Assembly: GCA_918797485.1 (NCBI GenBank) | Contig: CAKKNE010000002.1 | Span: forward strand, 1,826,501 to 1,890,500 | Origin: Pelagomonas calceolata | Lineage: Eukaryota > Sar > Pelagophyceae > Pelagomonadales > Pelagomonadaceae | DNA length: 64,000 bases | Reading direction: 5' to 3' | Part shown: one piece after another, positions 35,420 through 46,067 of the stretch | Layout of the letters: every line of letters begins with the position of its first letter | Numbering within the stretch: position 1 is the stretch's first letter | Notes under the pieces: model-generated | Databases searched by the model: none | Told to the model about the DNA's origin: nothing | The model's input: only the letters and a program-made list of their open reading frames with translations | Program-made: the position numbers and the translations under genes

Positions 35420-35621
35420 GGTGCTGGGCTTTTTGTCTCAGCGCGGCGGGGTGCCAACAATGGCTTGCTGGGCTGGGCAGCAGCTCCGCAGCGTCGGCGC
35501 GCGCTTTCGATGCCTGGCAGCGCCTGGGGGGCTGTGGAAGCCCTTGCAATGCCGCGGTAAAATTCCGGGTCGGCTGGTGCGCCGCAAAAAGCCGGTGAAA
35601 AGCAGGCTCTCAGCAAGCTCT

Positions 35622-35642
35622 CTAGTGTCTTTATGCCGCTAG
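35622..35642 (-). promoter_or_regulatory. CTAG palindrome copy 11
   Basis: Minus-strand copy (CTAGCGGCAT, AAAGACACTAG) in a divergent promoter. It is 203 bp from the start at 35419 and 116 bp from the start at 35758. Confidence 0.55.
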
Positions 35643-35757
35643 CAAGCACGGGGCTTGGCCAGTCAGTACGCCGTGAAGTGGCCGACAATCAAGCCGGTTG
35701 CGCGTTAAAAATCTCCAGTGCTCCTCAGTGCAGCGTCCGCCGAGCAAAAACGCACAG

Positions 35758-36615
35758 ATGATGCACGCCGCAGGAGTGTGTGTGCTGACAGCACTGCGTG
35801 CAGCGGCCCTCACGACGCCGCCGCCGCGCACCGCACCTCGGACGCGCCTCGCGGCAACCCCGCGCTACACCGCGGATTCTTTCCCGTCGGATTTGGCGGC
35901 GACGGACCGCGTGCAGCAGGCCTACGCAAGCGCGCCCGAGTCCGCGAGCTTGCTGCCGCCCGAGCTCGTGCAGTTCGGCACCGGCGCCCTCTTGGCCTAT
36001 GCCATCTACCTGGGCCCGGACTGGATCCTCGCACCACTCGGATGGGAGACGAATATACGACCGGGCCGGGCGGCGACGGACGTATTGGGCCAAGTCATCG
36101 CCCCGGACTCGGAGTTCGCCCGCGAGCGCCAGGCCGGCTTCGACGCGGCGGCGCCCGTGACGGTCCTCGGGGCCGCGGCGCTGCTGTTCCTCTGTTTAGG
36201 CTTCGGCGCCGAGGCGGCGCTGTGCGACGCGCTGGGGAGCTCGACGACGTTCGTCGGCGCGTGGGCGACGTGCGCATGCATCGCCGGCTCGGTCTACGAG
36301 GTCGGGCGGCCCGTAACGCTGAATAGGGAGGAGGCGATGGAGGAGGCGACGCTTGAGGAGGCGTTCGCCGACTTTGCCGAGCGGCGGTTCGAGCAGGCGC
36401 CCACGGCGGCGACGAACGTCATCGAGATCACGCGAGCCTTCCGGCGGTCCGCGCGCGGCAAGGCCTCGAAGTACCGCTCCGCCGAGGCGTCGGTCGCCGA
36501 CGTGCAGATCGAGAGGCTGGCGAAAAGATGGCTCCGCGAGCGCGGCGGCGTCGTCACGTCGAGCGGGTTCCTGAAGGGCGTGCGCCTCTCCGACGAGCCC
36601 GACGTGTTCCGGTAA
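35758..36615 (+). CDS. Plastid-targeted membrane protein, unknown
   Basis: 285 aa from the ATG at 35758 (a second Met follows immediately). MMHAAGVCVLTALRAAALT is a signal peptide, followed by a Pro/Arg/Thr-rich transit-like stretch (PPPRTAPRTRLAATPRYT). The body has two or three hydrophobic segments (LVQFGTGALLAYAIYLG, VTVLGAAALLFLCLGFG, VGAWATCACIAGSVYEVG). A charged C-terminal helical domain carries ATLEEAFADFAERR and DVQIERLAKRWLRERGG. No family was recognised; thylakoid or envelope location is inferred. Confidence 0.5.
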   Translation: MMHAAGVCVLTALRAAALTTPPPRTAPRTRLAATPRYTADSFPSDLAATDRVQQAYASAPESASLLPPELVQFGTGALLAYAIYLGPDWILAPLGWETNIRPGRAATDVLGQVIAPDSEFARERQAGFDAAAPVTVLGAAALLFLCLGFGAEAALCDALGSSTTFVGAWATCACIAGSVYEVGRPVTLNREEAMEEATLEEAFADFAERRFEQAPTAATNVIEITRAFRRSARGKASKYRSAEASVADVQIERLAKRWLRERGGVVTSSGFLKGVRLSDEPDVFR

Positions 36616-36643
36616 CTTGTGCTGTTTTTTTATCACGCGGTAT

Positions 36644-36726
36644 TGTTACGGTGCTGGGACTGTGGGCGGGCCCTGGGCGGGGAGACACCGCTGTTTTTTA
36701 ATTGCTAGTGTCTTTACATCCGCTAT
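36644..36726 (+). repeat. Composite intergenic element C with CTAG palindrome copy 12 (36705-36726)
   Basis: TGTTACGGTGCTGGGACT begins 29 bp after the preceding stop. A diverged reverse-oriented palindrome (CTAGTGTCTTTA at its left, CGCTAT at its right) ends 168 bp before the DOHH ATG. Same order and strand setting as elements A and B. Confidence 0.5.
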
Positions 36727-36893
36727 CGCCTAGTTTTATTAACCGGCAAAACGCAGCTGCAACGGAGCTAATCGCTCGCCAACTGGCGCCTGCTGCACAT
36801 CAGAAGCACGTCTTACAACGCACAGCTCGAGCTGCAAAGCTTGGACGCGCAGCTCTTGAGTGGTGCTCTCTCAAGCAGTGAGCTCTCCAAAAA

Positions 36894-37970
36894 ATGGCCA
36901 CATTCCAGCAACCACCCACAGAAGTATTAATCTGCAGCTTGGTGCCCGCTGCTGAACTGGAGGACGTCGGCATACAAACCAAATGCGCGTTCGCAACTCA
37001 AACACCGGGCGACCTGCCCGTCGCGCAGCGCATGCGCGCGGCCTACTGGCTCAAACACGCCTACGACAACGGTGACGACGAGGCGGAGAAACGGTCGGCA
37101 CGACGAGCGTTGGAACGAGCCGCCGCGCACGCGCCGCACGGATCGTTGCTCAGGCACGAGTGCGCGTACGTCTTGGGCCAGCTCAGGGACGCGCAGGCCG
37201 CCCCTGCGCTCCAGACGATCCTCTGCGACACGGCCGAGGACGCGATGCTGCGGCACGAGTGCGCCGAGGCGCTGGGCGCGATCGGCGAGGGCGACGCGGT
37301 GCTCGAGCGCTTGTCCAGGGACGCGAGCGAACCGTTCGAGGTGCGCCAGACCTGCGAGATCGCGCGCGACTTCTTGAAATGGAGACGAGCGGGTTCTGAA
37401 GGCGCGGCGCCCATCGCTTGTGCTTGTATGTTATCACCATTTAACTCACACGATCCCGCGCCGCCGGACCCAGCTCATGTCAATTGGAGTTGTGATCAAT
37501 TAGAAGATAAACTGCGGGATGCGTCCGCGGACATGTTCGAGCGGTATCGGTGCATGTTCTCGCTGCGGAATAGAGGTGGGGAGGACTGCGTGCGGGCGTT
37601 AGGAAGGACCCTATCTTGCGATCAGTCGTCTCCCTTGTTACGCCACGAGGTCGCGTTCGTCCTCGGGCAGCTTCAGCACCCGGCATCTCTCGAATACCTG
37701 GAGGCTTCGTTACGACGAAAAGGCGAGCACGCCATTGTGAGACACGAGGCCGCCGAAGCGGCAGGCGCGTTGGAGGGCTGCTGGGAGGCGTGCGAGAAAC
37801 TACTAGGAGAGTTTCGGAACGACGCCGACGTCGTCGTGGCGCAGTCCTGCGAGGTGGCGTTGGACGCGGCGGACTATTTTGGGCGGGCGTCGTTCGCGCA
37901 GGAGAAGGCCGGGCACTTCAACCTCGCCGGCGCGCTCGGCGACCTCGCCGTCGCCACGTCTGGGGACTAA
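36894..37970 (+). CDS. DOHH: Deoxyhypusine hydroxylase
   Basis: 358 aa of HEAT-like repeats in the two-lobed layout of DOHH, the di-iron enzyme that completes hypusine on translation factor eIF5A. All four iron-binding His-Glu pairs are present: LRHECAYVLGQL (about 88), LRHECAEALGAI (about 121), LRHEVAFVLGQL (about 250) and VRHEAAEAAGAL (about 283). The lobes are joined by a loop containing the MLSPFNSHDPAPPDP stretch. Cytosolic. It is convergent with the eEF3-type gene, with 94 bp between the stops. Confidence 0.93.
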   Translation: MATFQQPPTEVLICSLVPAAELEDVGIQTKCAFATQTPGDLPVAQRMRAAYWLKHAYDNGDDEAEKRSARRALERAAAHAPHGSLLRHECAYVLGQLRDAQAAPALQTILCDTAEDAMLRHECAEALGAIGEGDAVLERLSRDASEPFEVRQTCEIARDFLKWRRAGSEGAAPIACACMLSPFNSHDPAPPDPAHVNWSCDQLEDKLRDASADMFERYRCMFSLRNRGGEDCVRALGRTLSCDQSSPLLRHEVAFVLGQLQHPASLEYLEASLRRKGEHAIVRHEAAEAAGALEGCWEACEKLLGEFRNDADVVVAQSCEVALDAADYFGRASFAQEKAGHFNLAGALGDLAVATSGD

Positions 37971-38064
37971 TGTGTATTGTGTCATAGACGCCGTCGCCGC
38001 GCCCCACTCTACAAACTACGAGAACATGAACCTAGACTTGCGGGGGGAGAGGGGGATCGTACAT

Positions 38065-39057
38065 CTACTCATATTCGGGCGGCACCTTGCCGCCGCCGTC
38101 CTTGATCGCCTTGACGAGCGTCGCTTTTGCCTTGGCGCCGTACGCTCTGATTTCCGGGATCGGGACGTCCTCCTCGACCTTCTTGAGTTCCGGCAGCAGC
38201 TTGTCGACGAAGGGCTCGACGTCCTTCGCGTCGCAGACGAGCTTGCACATGTTGTCGACGACGACGCAGCACTTTCGCTTCGTCTGGACGTCGCGGTCGC
38301 GGAGACCCCTTCCAAGTACGGGCACAATAATAGCTAACGTCGGCCTGTCCACTTGCGACACGAAGGTCGTGCCCATCAACCGATCCAGAGCCGACACGTT
38401 CTCCTTGGGGTTCGCGTTCGCGCTAATCAACACGGGCACGATGGGCTGGACGTCGGGGTTGTGGATGACCGTGCAGCACTCGCCGAGGCAGGCCTTGGCG
38501 GCCTGCTTGACCTCGGGCTTCGTGTCCCACATGTTCTCGGTGACCTTGGGGACGACCTCGGGGAGGAGCTGGCCGATCTGGGTCGGCGCCGTGTGGGCCA
38601 AGGTACCTAACAGTTTCAGGCAGCCGACCTTGGTCTTCCAGGAGATCGTGCCCATGCCGGCGAAGAGGAAGGGGAGTAAGGTAGCGGCGGCGTAGGGGTT
38701 GACGGCCTGGACGAAGGCCGAGAGGCAGGCGTCGACGGCGTTCGCGACGGTCTTGACCTTGTCGTCGAATCTCTCAATGAGCGCGGGGAGGACGAGGAGC
38801 ATGTAGGGCTCGAAGTGGAGGCCGAGTTTCGTGTGGAGCGCGTGGCAGACGAGCACGGCGCCCTCGCGCGCGGCGACGTTCTTCGCTTCTCCTAAGGACG
38901 CCATGACCTTGGCGGGCAAAGCCATGGACATGATGCTCGCGACGCCCGCGGCCTCGACTCCAGAAGCGAGCTCGGCGGCGGCGGCGGAGCGCGCGTCCGA
39001 CGTCTCCTCGGACGTGGCCTTCGTGTAGAGCGCGGTGAGCGCTTCGAAGGCCGCCAT
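38065..39057 (-). CDS. Stand-alone HEAT-repeat protein related to the N-terminus of elongation factor 3
   Basis: 330 aa, all HEAT repeats. KLGLHFEPYMLLVLPALIER, FAGMGTISWKTKVGCLKLLG, LMGTTFVSQVDRPTLAIIVP and KCCVVVDNMCKLVCDAKDV are in the order and wording of the eEF3/New1/GCN1-type HEAT domain. The two ATP-binding cassettes and the chromodomain of a full eEF3 (about 1040 aa) are absent. The frame ends in a stop at 38065 and a different gene ends 94 bp further on. It could bind the ribosome or GCN2-type partners without ATPase activity. Whether it is a truncated or a specialised protein cannot be told from sequence. Confidence 0.7.
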   Translation of the reverse strand: MAAFEALTALYTKATSEETSDARSAAAAELASGVEAAGVASIMSMALPAKVMASLGEAKNVAAREGAVLVCHALHTKLGLHFEPYMLLVLPALIERFDDKVKTVANAVDACLSAFVQAVNPYAAATLLPFLFAGMGTISWKTKVGCLKLLGTLAHTAPTQIGQLLPEVVPKVTENMWDTKPEVKQAAKACLGECCTVIHNPDVQPIVPVLISANANPKENVSALDRLMGTTFVSQVDRPTLAIIVPVLGRGLRDRDVQTKRKCCVVVDNMCKLVCDAKDVEPFVDKLLPELKKVEEDVPIPEIRAYGAKAKATLVKAIKDGGGKVPPEYE

Positions 39058-40077
39058 TGTTTCGATGCCTGTGGGGGTTCGCGGTGATGCGGGCGACGTG
39101 TGGCGCGCGGCGATCGGATGCGGCGGTTTCGTGGGCGCGCGCGGCTGACCGGTTGCTGTGCACGTGTGTTACGAGTCGCGGTTGCTAGCCGCGCGCCGCG
39201 CGTGCGACGAACACAAATATTGGCGGGCGATGAAACTGCGCTGCAGCAAAAATGGATGCGCGAGCGCGCGCCGCTGCAACTGAGTTTTGTCGGCATTTAA
39301 GTACGCGTCTTGAGACCTGTTCGCGTGTGCTTAGACGCTGTTGCATTACGTTTGGCGTAGCGCGGCAGTCCGGCAAAAAGTCTATAGCCAAAATGAGTGC
39401 TGACACACGCGAGGCCCCAACGTATGTACTACAAATTGCCGATAAAGGTCCTCAAGAGACGACTGGACGCGTCCTGTGACCGATCCAGGCGGCCTTCGTG
39501 CAGATTGGCGACAGCTTGGTCGCAACGCGGCCCGCGGCGTCGTCGCGTGCCGAACTCACGGAGCGACTCCCGTCCAAGCGAAGCACCTTGCAACGGAGGG
39601 GGCGACCCGTAACCCAAGCGCCACGGGCACCGTCGCATCGTCCTCCTTGAAGTCGCGGCGTCGGGTCGTGTCGAGCCGCGCCGCGTCAAGTTGCGCGTTT
39701 CCACTCGTCCGATTTTTGCCATCGGCCACGCGCACCGCGTGGAGTCGCTCGTACGGGTCTCGCCGGGAGGCTGCCAACTGCCCGTCACATTTACGAGAGG
39801 CAGTGCATTAAGCGAAGAGGCTGTGCATCGAGGTCAAGTTGCAACCAGGGCCTCCGCAGTCACGCCGCAGAGGTATATTTCAGAGTTATCACCGCTGCGC
39901 AACGCGCGCGTGCAACGCCGCGCGACAAAAAGATTACGAGCGCTGCAACATCGCAGGCACAAGTGCAAAGCGGCGCGTCGGACCGCAGCGGTGCCGCGCG
40001 TGCGCCCGGCAATTGCTATACTGCTGCTCGTCGCCGCATTGATCCAAGTCAGCGCGGCGCGCGGCCTACGACCAAAA
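39058..40077 (+). other. Long intergenic or 5' region of the carbamoyl-phosphate synthetase gene
   Basis: About 1 kb without a convincing gene. The frame of the synthetase stays open upstream to 39691 without an ATG. At 40006-40074 it encodes a hydrophobic stretch, AIAILLLVAALIQVSAARG, that would make a good signal peptide if an upstream exon supplied the Met. No CTAG palindrome is present. Confidence 0.4.
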
Positions 40078-43000
40078 ATGTTCATCGCGAGAGCGGCGCG
40101 GCCCGCGCTGCAGCGGCCGGCGCGCCGCTGGCTCCGGGCGGCGGCCGCCGCGCGAAGCCGGAAAGGGCTCTTACAAAGGGGCGGCAGGAAGGCCGCGCTG
40201 GCGACGAGCGCCGACGTGCCGCCGGACCCCTCGACCTACGCGCGCGTCGCGCTGATCCTCGAGGACGGTTCCGTGTTTGAGGGCAAGTCCTTCGGCGCCG
40301 AGCCGCCGGCCGGGGGCACGTTTGCGGAGGTCGTCTTCCAGACCGGCATGGTCGGCTACGCCGAAGCGTTAACGGACCCGTCGTACCGCGGCCAGTCGCT
40401 CGCGATGACGTACCCCATGGTTGGGAATTATGGCGTGCCCAACAATAACGATAAAGATCCCCTCCAGCCGTTGTTGCCCCGTCGTAGCTTCGAGTCCGAT
40501 AGTATTCACGCGGCCGCGGTTATTTGCCAGGACTATTCCAATCACTTCTCGCACTGGGAGGCGACGCAGTCTCTCGGAAGATGGTTACATGATCAAAACG
40601 TGCCTGGGGTCTGTGGTATTGATACGAGAAGATTGACGAAGGTCCTGCGGGAGCGCGGCTCGATGCTCGGGCGGTTGGTGAAACTCGGTCCCGATGATGC
40701 CTTACCGACTTCCCATGGTACGGACGCCGAAGCGACTGCGTTGCGCGCTAGACATTTAGTCGACGAGGTGTCCATCACGGAGCCTATCACGTACAAGGCG
40801 CCGAACGAACGATTGTCGGTCGTAGCCGTCGACTGCGGCATGAAGGCCAACATGGTGCGCGAATTTAATGCCCGAGGCGTCACGGTGACGGCCGTGCCCT
40901 GGGACTATGATTTCTTGGACTTGCTGGACAAGTCCGACGGGTTATTTGTGTCGAATGGTCCCGGCGACCCGACGCAGTGCCAAGTGACCATCGACAACTT
41001 GAGGACGGCCCTGAACCGAGAAGGCGACGCCTTGCGCCCGATGTTCGGCATCTGCCTGGGGAACCAGTTGACCTCGTTGGCGTGCGGCGCGTCGACCGTG
41101 AAGATGCCGTTCGGGAATCGCGGCCAGAACCAGCCCGTCCTCGACGCCCTGCAGCCGGGCGCCTGCATGGTCACGTCGCAGAACCACGGCTACGCCGTCG
41201 ATCCCACGAACCTCCCGGACGGCTGGCAAGCTTTGTATACGAACGCCAACGACTTGACGAACGAAGGCCTGGTTCACACGTCAAAGCCCTTCTTCACGGC
41301 GCAGTTCCACCCGGAAGCCCACGGCGGCCCGACGGACGCCGCTTATCTCTTTGATGTCTTCGCCGATGCGTGTTCACGGTACAAAGCGGCGAGAGCGACT
41401 GGTTCTACAGTAGATCAAGCATTAATATGGCCCAAGACCATTAACGACTACACGCCGCCGGCCTACCCGAAGAAAGTCCTGTTACTTGGGTCAGGTGGCT
41501 TGTCCATCGGCCAAGCGGGCGAGTTTGATTACTCTGGTGCGCAGGCCATCAAAGCACTTAAAGAGGAAGGCGTCGAGGTCGTGCTGATGAACCCGAACAT
41601 CGCGTCGGTCCAGACGAACGTCGATCCGTCGCAGTCCCAGGAGGAGCGCTTGGCCGACAAGGGCGCCGCGGATCGGGTCTTCTTTTTACCCGTCACGCCG
41701 GACTACGTCGAAGCCGTCCTCGAGAAGGAGAAGCCCGACGCTATTTTAATAAGTATGGGCGGCCAGACTGCCTTAAATTGCGGTATCGAATTGGACGAGT
41801 CCGGCGTGCTCGCCAAGCACAACTGCCGCGTGCTCGGGACGTCGATCGAGACCGTGATAGCCACGGAAGATCGCGAAATCTTCAAGAACAAATGTTTAGA
41901 AATAGGGGAGCCCTGCGCCAATAGTATCGCGACGAACACCGTCGAGGAGGCCTTGGCCGCGGGCGAGAAAGTGGGCTACCCTCTGATGGCGCGCGCGGCC
42001 TTCGCTCTCGGCGGTCTAGGAAGCGGCATCTGCCAGGACGCGGACGAGTTAAGGACGCTCGCGACGAAGGCTTTAGCTGTTTCTCCCCAATTGCTCATCG
42101 AGAAGTCGATGCTCGGCTGGAAGGAGGTCGAATACGAGGTGCGGCGCGCGGCGTCCCTTTGACCTTCGACGCGACGCGTCTCCGTCTTCTGATGAAGGGG
42201 GTGGTCTCTTCTTCGATTTCGAGTACCGAGACACTGATATACAACACAGGTCGTCAGAGATCAACTCGACAACTGCATTACCGTGTGCAACATGGAGAAT
42301 TTTGATCCATTAGGCGTGCATACCGGCGATTCGATAGTCATAGCACCGTCGCAAACTTTGTCGAATGAGGAGTACCACATGCTTAGATCTGCCGCGTTAC
42401 GAGTCGTCCGACACTTGGGTATTGTCGGCGAGTGCAACATCCAGTACGCCTTGCATCCCGAATCGTTAGAATACTGCATTATTGAAGTCAACCCAAGACT
42501 CTCACGCTCTTCAGCCCTAGCTAGCAAAGCGACGGGCTACCCCCTAGCCTTCGTCGCGGCGAAACTGTCCATGGGCGTCACCCTGCCGGAACTCAGGAAC
42601 ACCGTGACCGGCGGCGCGACGATCATGGGCTTTGAACCTGCATTAGACTACTGCGTGACCAAGGTCCCGAGGTGGGACCTGGGGAAGTTCCAGGGGGCCA
42701 ACCGCGTGCTCGGTTCGGCCATGGCGTCCGTCGGCGAGGTCATGGCTATTGGCAGGACCTTCGAGGAGAGCTTCCAGAAAGCCTTGCGCATGGTCGACCC
42801 GTCGAATCCCGGCTTCGAGCCCATTGATGGGATGGAGTTACCCGACGACTCGCTCGAGAAGAAATTGGTTATTCCGACGGATCGACGCGTCTGGGGCATC
42901 GCCGAGGCGTTGTACAAGGGCCAGGGGTGGGATAAACACAGAGTCAGAGACCTGACCAAAATTGACGACTGGTTCCTCAGTCGCTTGGACAAGATCGCCG

Positions 43001-44994
43001 CGACCGGTAAAGATAAGGACAAGTGGGCCGCCTTGAAACCTCTTATTCAATCGCATGATGCGAAGGCTACCTCGTTACTCAGAGAAATAAAACAACTGGG
43101 CTTCACCGATGAACAGATTGCGAACTTCTGTGGTGGTTTATCTGATGACGACGTCCGTGCTTGTCGCAAAGCTTTAGGAGTGATACCTAGAGTGAAGCAG
43201 ATCGACACCTTGGCGGCCGAGTACGCGGCAGAAACAAATTACTTGTATACGACGTACCATGGGGACGATGATGACCAGTTAGCTGGCGACGCGAAGGGAG
43301 GCACGCTCGTATTAGGCTCGGGACCGTACAGGATCGGGAGTTCGGTAGAATTTGACTGGTGCGGGGTAAGTGCCATGCGCGCGTTGCGAGGCTCCGGCGC
43401 CAGAGGTGTCATGGTCAATTGTAACCCGGAAACGGTCTCCACGGACTATGACGAGTGCGACGCGTTGTACTTCGAGGAACTCAGCAAGGAACGAGTCTTA
43501 GACGTGTACGAGCGCGAAGGTATCGACACGGGGTGCGTCATTTCGATGGGGGGCCAGATTCCCCAGAACCTCGCCGGTCCCATCCACGCCGCCGGCGCGC
43601 GCGTCCTAGGCACGCACCCGGACATGATCGACGCGGCCGAGGACCGGTCGAAGTTCTCGGCTCTCATGGACGCGGCTGGAGTTGATCAGCCGAGGTGGGC
43701 CGAGTTATCTTCCCATCAACAAGCGGTGGACTTTGCGTCGGAGGTCGGCTATCCTGTTTTAGTAAGGCCTTCGTTCGTTTTGAGCGGTGCGGCCATGAAG
43801 GTCTGTAGGGACGAGGAAGGCTTGCGGGCGCACCTAGATATCGCCAAAGAAGTCAGCCAGGACTACCCCGTCGTGGTCTCGCAGTTCGTGCGCGGCGCTA
43901 GAGAGCTAGAGATGGACGGCGTCGCGAAGGATGGGGAGGTCGTCTGCTGCCAGGCGCATGAGCATGTGGAAGACGCCGGTGTTCACAGTGGTGATGCGTC
44001 TCTCTTGTTGCCTCCCCAGACTCTATCGGATTATGTCCTTAGACGTGCTAGAGAGGCCGTGCGGGAAATCGTGAAGCAATTGCAGATCTCTGGGCCGTTC
44101 AACATCCAGTTCTTGGTCGGTGGTCGTACTAGTGGTAGTAAAGATGAAGATGAATTAGATGGTTCGTTTGCGTCGATGAATGATGTGAGGGTCATTGAAT
44201 GTAACCTGAGAGCGTCTCGGAGCGTACCGTTCGTGTCCAAGGCGACTGGAGTCGACTTCGCGGACGTCGCGACTCGCGTGTTGGCCGGTTTGCCTTTACC
44301 GGATGAGGAAAAATTACCGCAACTCTTCCCGAGGGAGGGGCAAGCCCCGCAGAACTTTGTGGCGGTGAAAGCTCCCATGTTTTCATTTGCTCGGCTGCGG
44401 GGCGCCGATCCCGCGCTCGGCGTGGAGATGTCCTCGACGGGCGAGGTGGCCTGCTTCGGTCGCGACAAGGAGGAGGCCTTCCTGAAAGCGTTACTGTCGA
44501 CGACGATGAAGGTGCCCACGGCTGGCTCCGGTGACACCGTCCTTGTGTCGTTCGCGGCACCGCTCGCGCATCGCGCCCTAGGCCCGGCCTTCCAGTTGCA
44601 TGATCTAGGCTATGACTTAGTCGGCACGGAGGCCACGGCCTCGTACTTAAGGGGACGGGGCGTGCCGTGCAAGACGGTGGCCTTCCCCACGGACGACTCG
44701 ATGGTCGAGGACGCGACGGCGACCGCTCTGTTACGGGACAAGAAGATTAAGTTGGCGGTGAACTTACATGCGCCGGAATCCAAAAGATTGGAGGACAACT
44801 ACATGATCCGGCGGACGGCGGCGGACTTCGGCATCGCTTTGGTCACGAACCCGCAAGTGTTTGAGTTACTCGCGGCAGCTCTCACGCGGCACAAGAAGGG
44901 CGACATCCTCGCGGCGAACCCCTCGGACCTCTTCTCCTACTACGAGCGCGAGCCGTCGACGGACGCGTGGACGGGCGCGAACGAGTTCCACTAG
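40078..44994 (+). CDS. CPS: Glutamine-dependent carbamoyl-phosphate synthetase, fused small and large subunits, one intron
   Basis: Exons 40078-42138 and 42250-44994 give 1601 aa. The join restores YEV-VRDQLDNCITVCNMENFD, the conserved CPS sequence. The order is: Arg-rich presequence (MFIARAARPALQRPARRWLR), CPS small-subunit domain, GATase domain with nucleophile Cys in MFGICLGNQL (about C326) and FHPEAHGG, then the two ATP-grasp halves (LLLGSGGLSIGQAGEFDYSG and LVLGSGPYRIGSSVEFDWCG). An MGS-like regulatory domain ends the protein. The Cys nucleophile shows it uses glutamine. There is no ATCase or DHOase fusion, unlike animal CAD. The presequence looks mitochondrial, fitting the urea-cycle-type CPS known from diatoms. 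A pyrimidine role remains possible. Confidence 0.9.
42139..42249 (+). other. Spliceosomal intron (111 nt) of the carbamoyl-phosphate synthetase gene
   Basis: GT-AG, phase 0, starting GTGCGGCG and ending ACAACACAG. No terminal inverted repeat or target duplication was seen, although the CACAG end resembles the introner ends. Reading through it meets a stop, so splicing is required. Confidence 0.85.
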
Positions 44995-45134
44995 TCGTGC
45001 GCGCACCCCGCTCTCGAGCGGAACCCACACCTATCCATAAGCTCCCTCACGCGCGCCTAACGACAAAAAATCTATCTAGCACATTACGCGCGGCGGGCGG
45101 GGCCCCTTTTGGGCGGGGAATTGGGGGAGTCGCC

Positions 45135-46067
45135 TCAGCGCGCGCCGAAGGAGATGATCGGCTGGGACCGGTACCGCGAGTCGAGCATGCGGCCCATGGA
45201 GCCCTGGATCTGGTACTTCGGGCCCGGCCGCACCTCGAGCTTGTTGCCGCCCTCGCCGGCGTACGGCCGCTGCGCCGCCGTGCCGAACGTCGCGGAAGGA
45301 TAGCTCTTCTGGGAGGACAGGACGGGCTTCGCCTCGCCCTTCTCGTTGCGGCCCTCCTTGAGGGGGTCGATGTAGTGGCCGGGCCCCGGCTCCTGCGCGC
45401 GCGTCTTCGCGCCGATGTTGTGTCTCCCACCACCGATCGTCGAGATTTTTGAGCTACGGTACTTGGACTCGATCTGCCGCCCACAGCTCCCGTGGGAGTC
45501 GTACTGGCCCGGAGCAGGTCTAGATTTGTTCTCGCGTTCCGCGGCGTTGTTGTAGGTGCGGGGCCCTGTCATGAACTTGACGCCCGGGATGTTTCTACCG
45601 GTAGACAGCATGCGCTGGCCCTTCTCGATGGCCGCCGCATCGTAGGTTTGCGGCGACGGCTCGGCCATGCGGGTCTTCGTGCCGGGGCCGCTCGTCGCCA
45701 ATCTAGGTCCCGTGGAGAACTTCATGCGCGGCGCGCTCCGGATCTTGCTCTGCACTTGGATACCATACGTAATATTGTCCAATTGATACTTCGGGCCGGG
45801 GTTCGTCGAGGCGTTCCCCAATTGTTTCTCGATGGGCCTCCCGCAATCGTTGATCGCTTCGCGTCCAATGCAGGCCGACGGCTCGGACCTCGTTTTCGAC
45901 TCGACGGACTTGACCTCGCCGTTCTTGTTGCGTCCCAGCGTCAGAGGATTGATGTACTGGCCGGGGCCCGGCAGGTTCGGGTCCGCGCCCATCTGCTTGT
46001 CGACGACGGCCTTGCGCGCGGCGAGGCAGAGGCCGAAGGAGGCGAGGGACTGGCCCGTCTCCGTCAT
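45135..46067 (-). CDS. Sperm-tail PG-rich repeat (STPGR) protein, ciliary/flagellar
   Basis: 310 aa from the ATG at 46065-46067 (MTETGQSLASFGLCLAARKA). Spaced PGPG-type motifs recur: LPGPGQYINP, NPGPKYQLDN, APGQYDSHG, EPGPGHYIDP and RPGPKYQIQG. This is the pattern of STPGR/ODF3-like proteins, which sit along axonemal or cortical microtubules. Two blocks are near repeats of each other (YINPLTLGRNKNGEVK and YIDPLKEGRNEKGEAK). Its presence suggests the organism has, or had until recently, a flagellated stage. A promoter lies in 46068-46469, where I see nothing else. Confidence 0.75.
   Translation of the reverse strand: MTETGQSLASFGLCLAARKAVVDKQMGADPNLPGPGQYINPLTLGRNKNGEVKSVESKTRSEPSACIGREAINDCGRPIEKQLGNASTNPGPKYQLDNITYGIQVQSKIRSAPRMKFSTGPRLATSGPGTKTRMAEPSPQTYDAAAIEKGQRMLSTGRNIPGVKFMTGPRTYNNAAERENKSRPAPGQYDSHGSCGRQIESKYRSSKISTIGGGRHNIGAKTRAQEPGPGHYIDPLKEGRNEKGEAKPVLSSQKSYPSATFGTAAQRPYAGEGGNKLEVRPGPKYQIQGSMGRMLDSRYRSQPIISFGAR

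Noticed and set aside
39429-39811. Overlapping open frames of about 110-120 codons on both strands in the region upstream of CPS
   Set aside because: No domain, low-complexity Arg/Ser-rich composition, and no conserved start; more likely noncoding.
42139-42249. CPS intron as a third introner
   Set aside because: It ends CACAG like the introners, but has no terminal inverted repeat, no target duplication and no inner palindrome.
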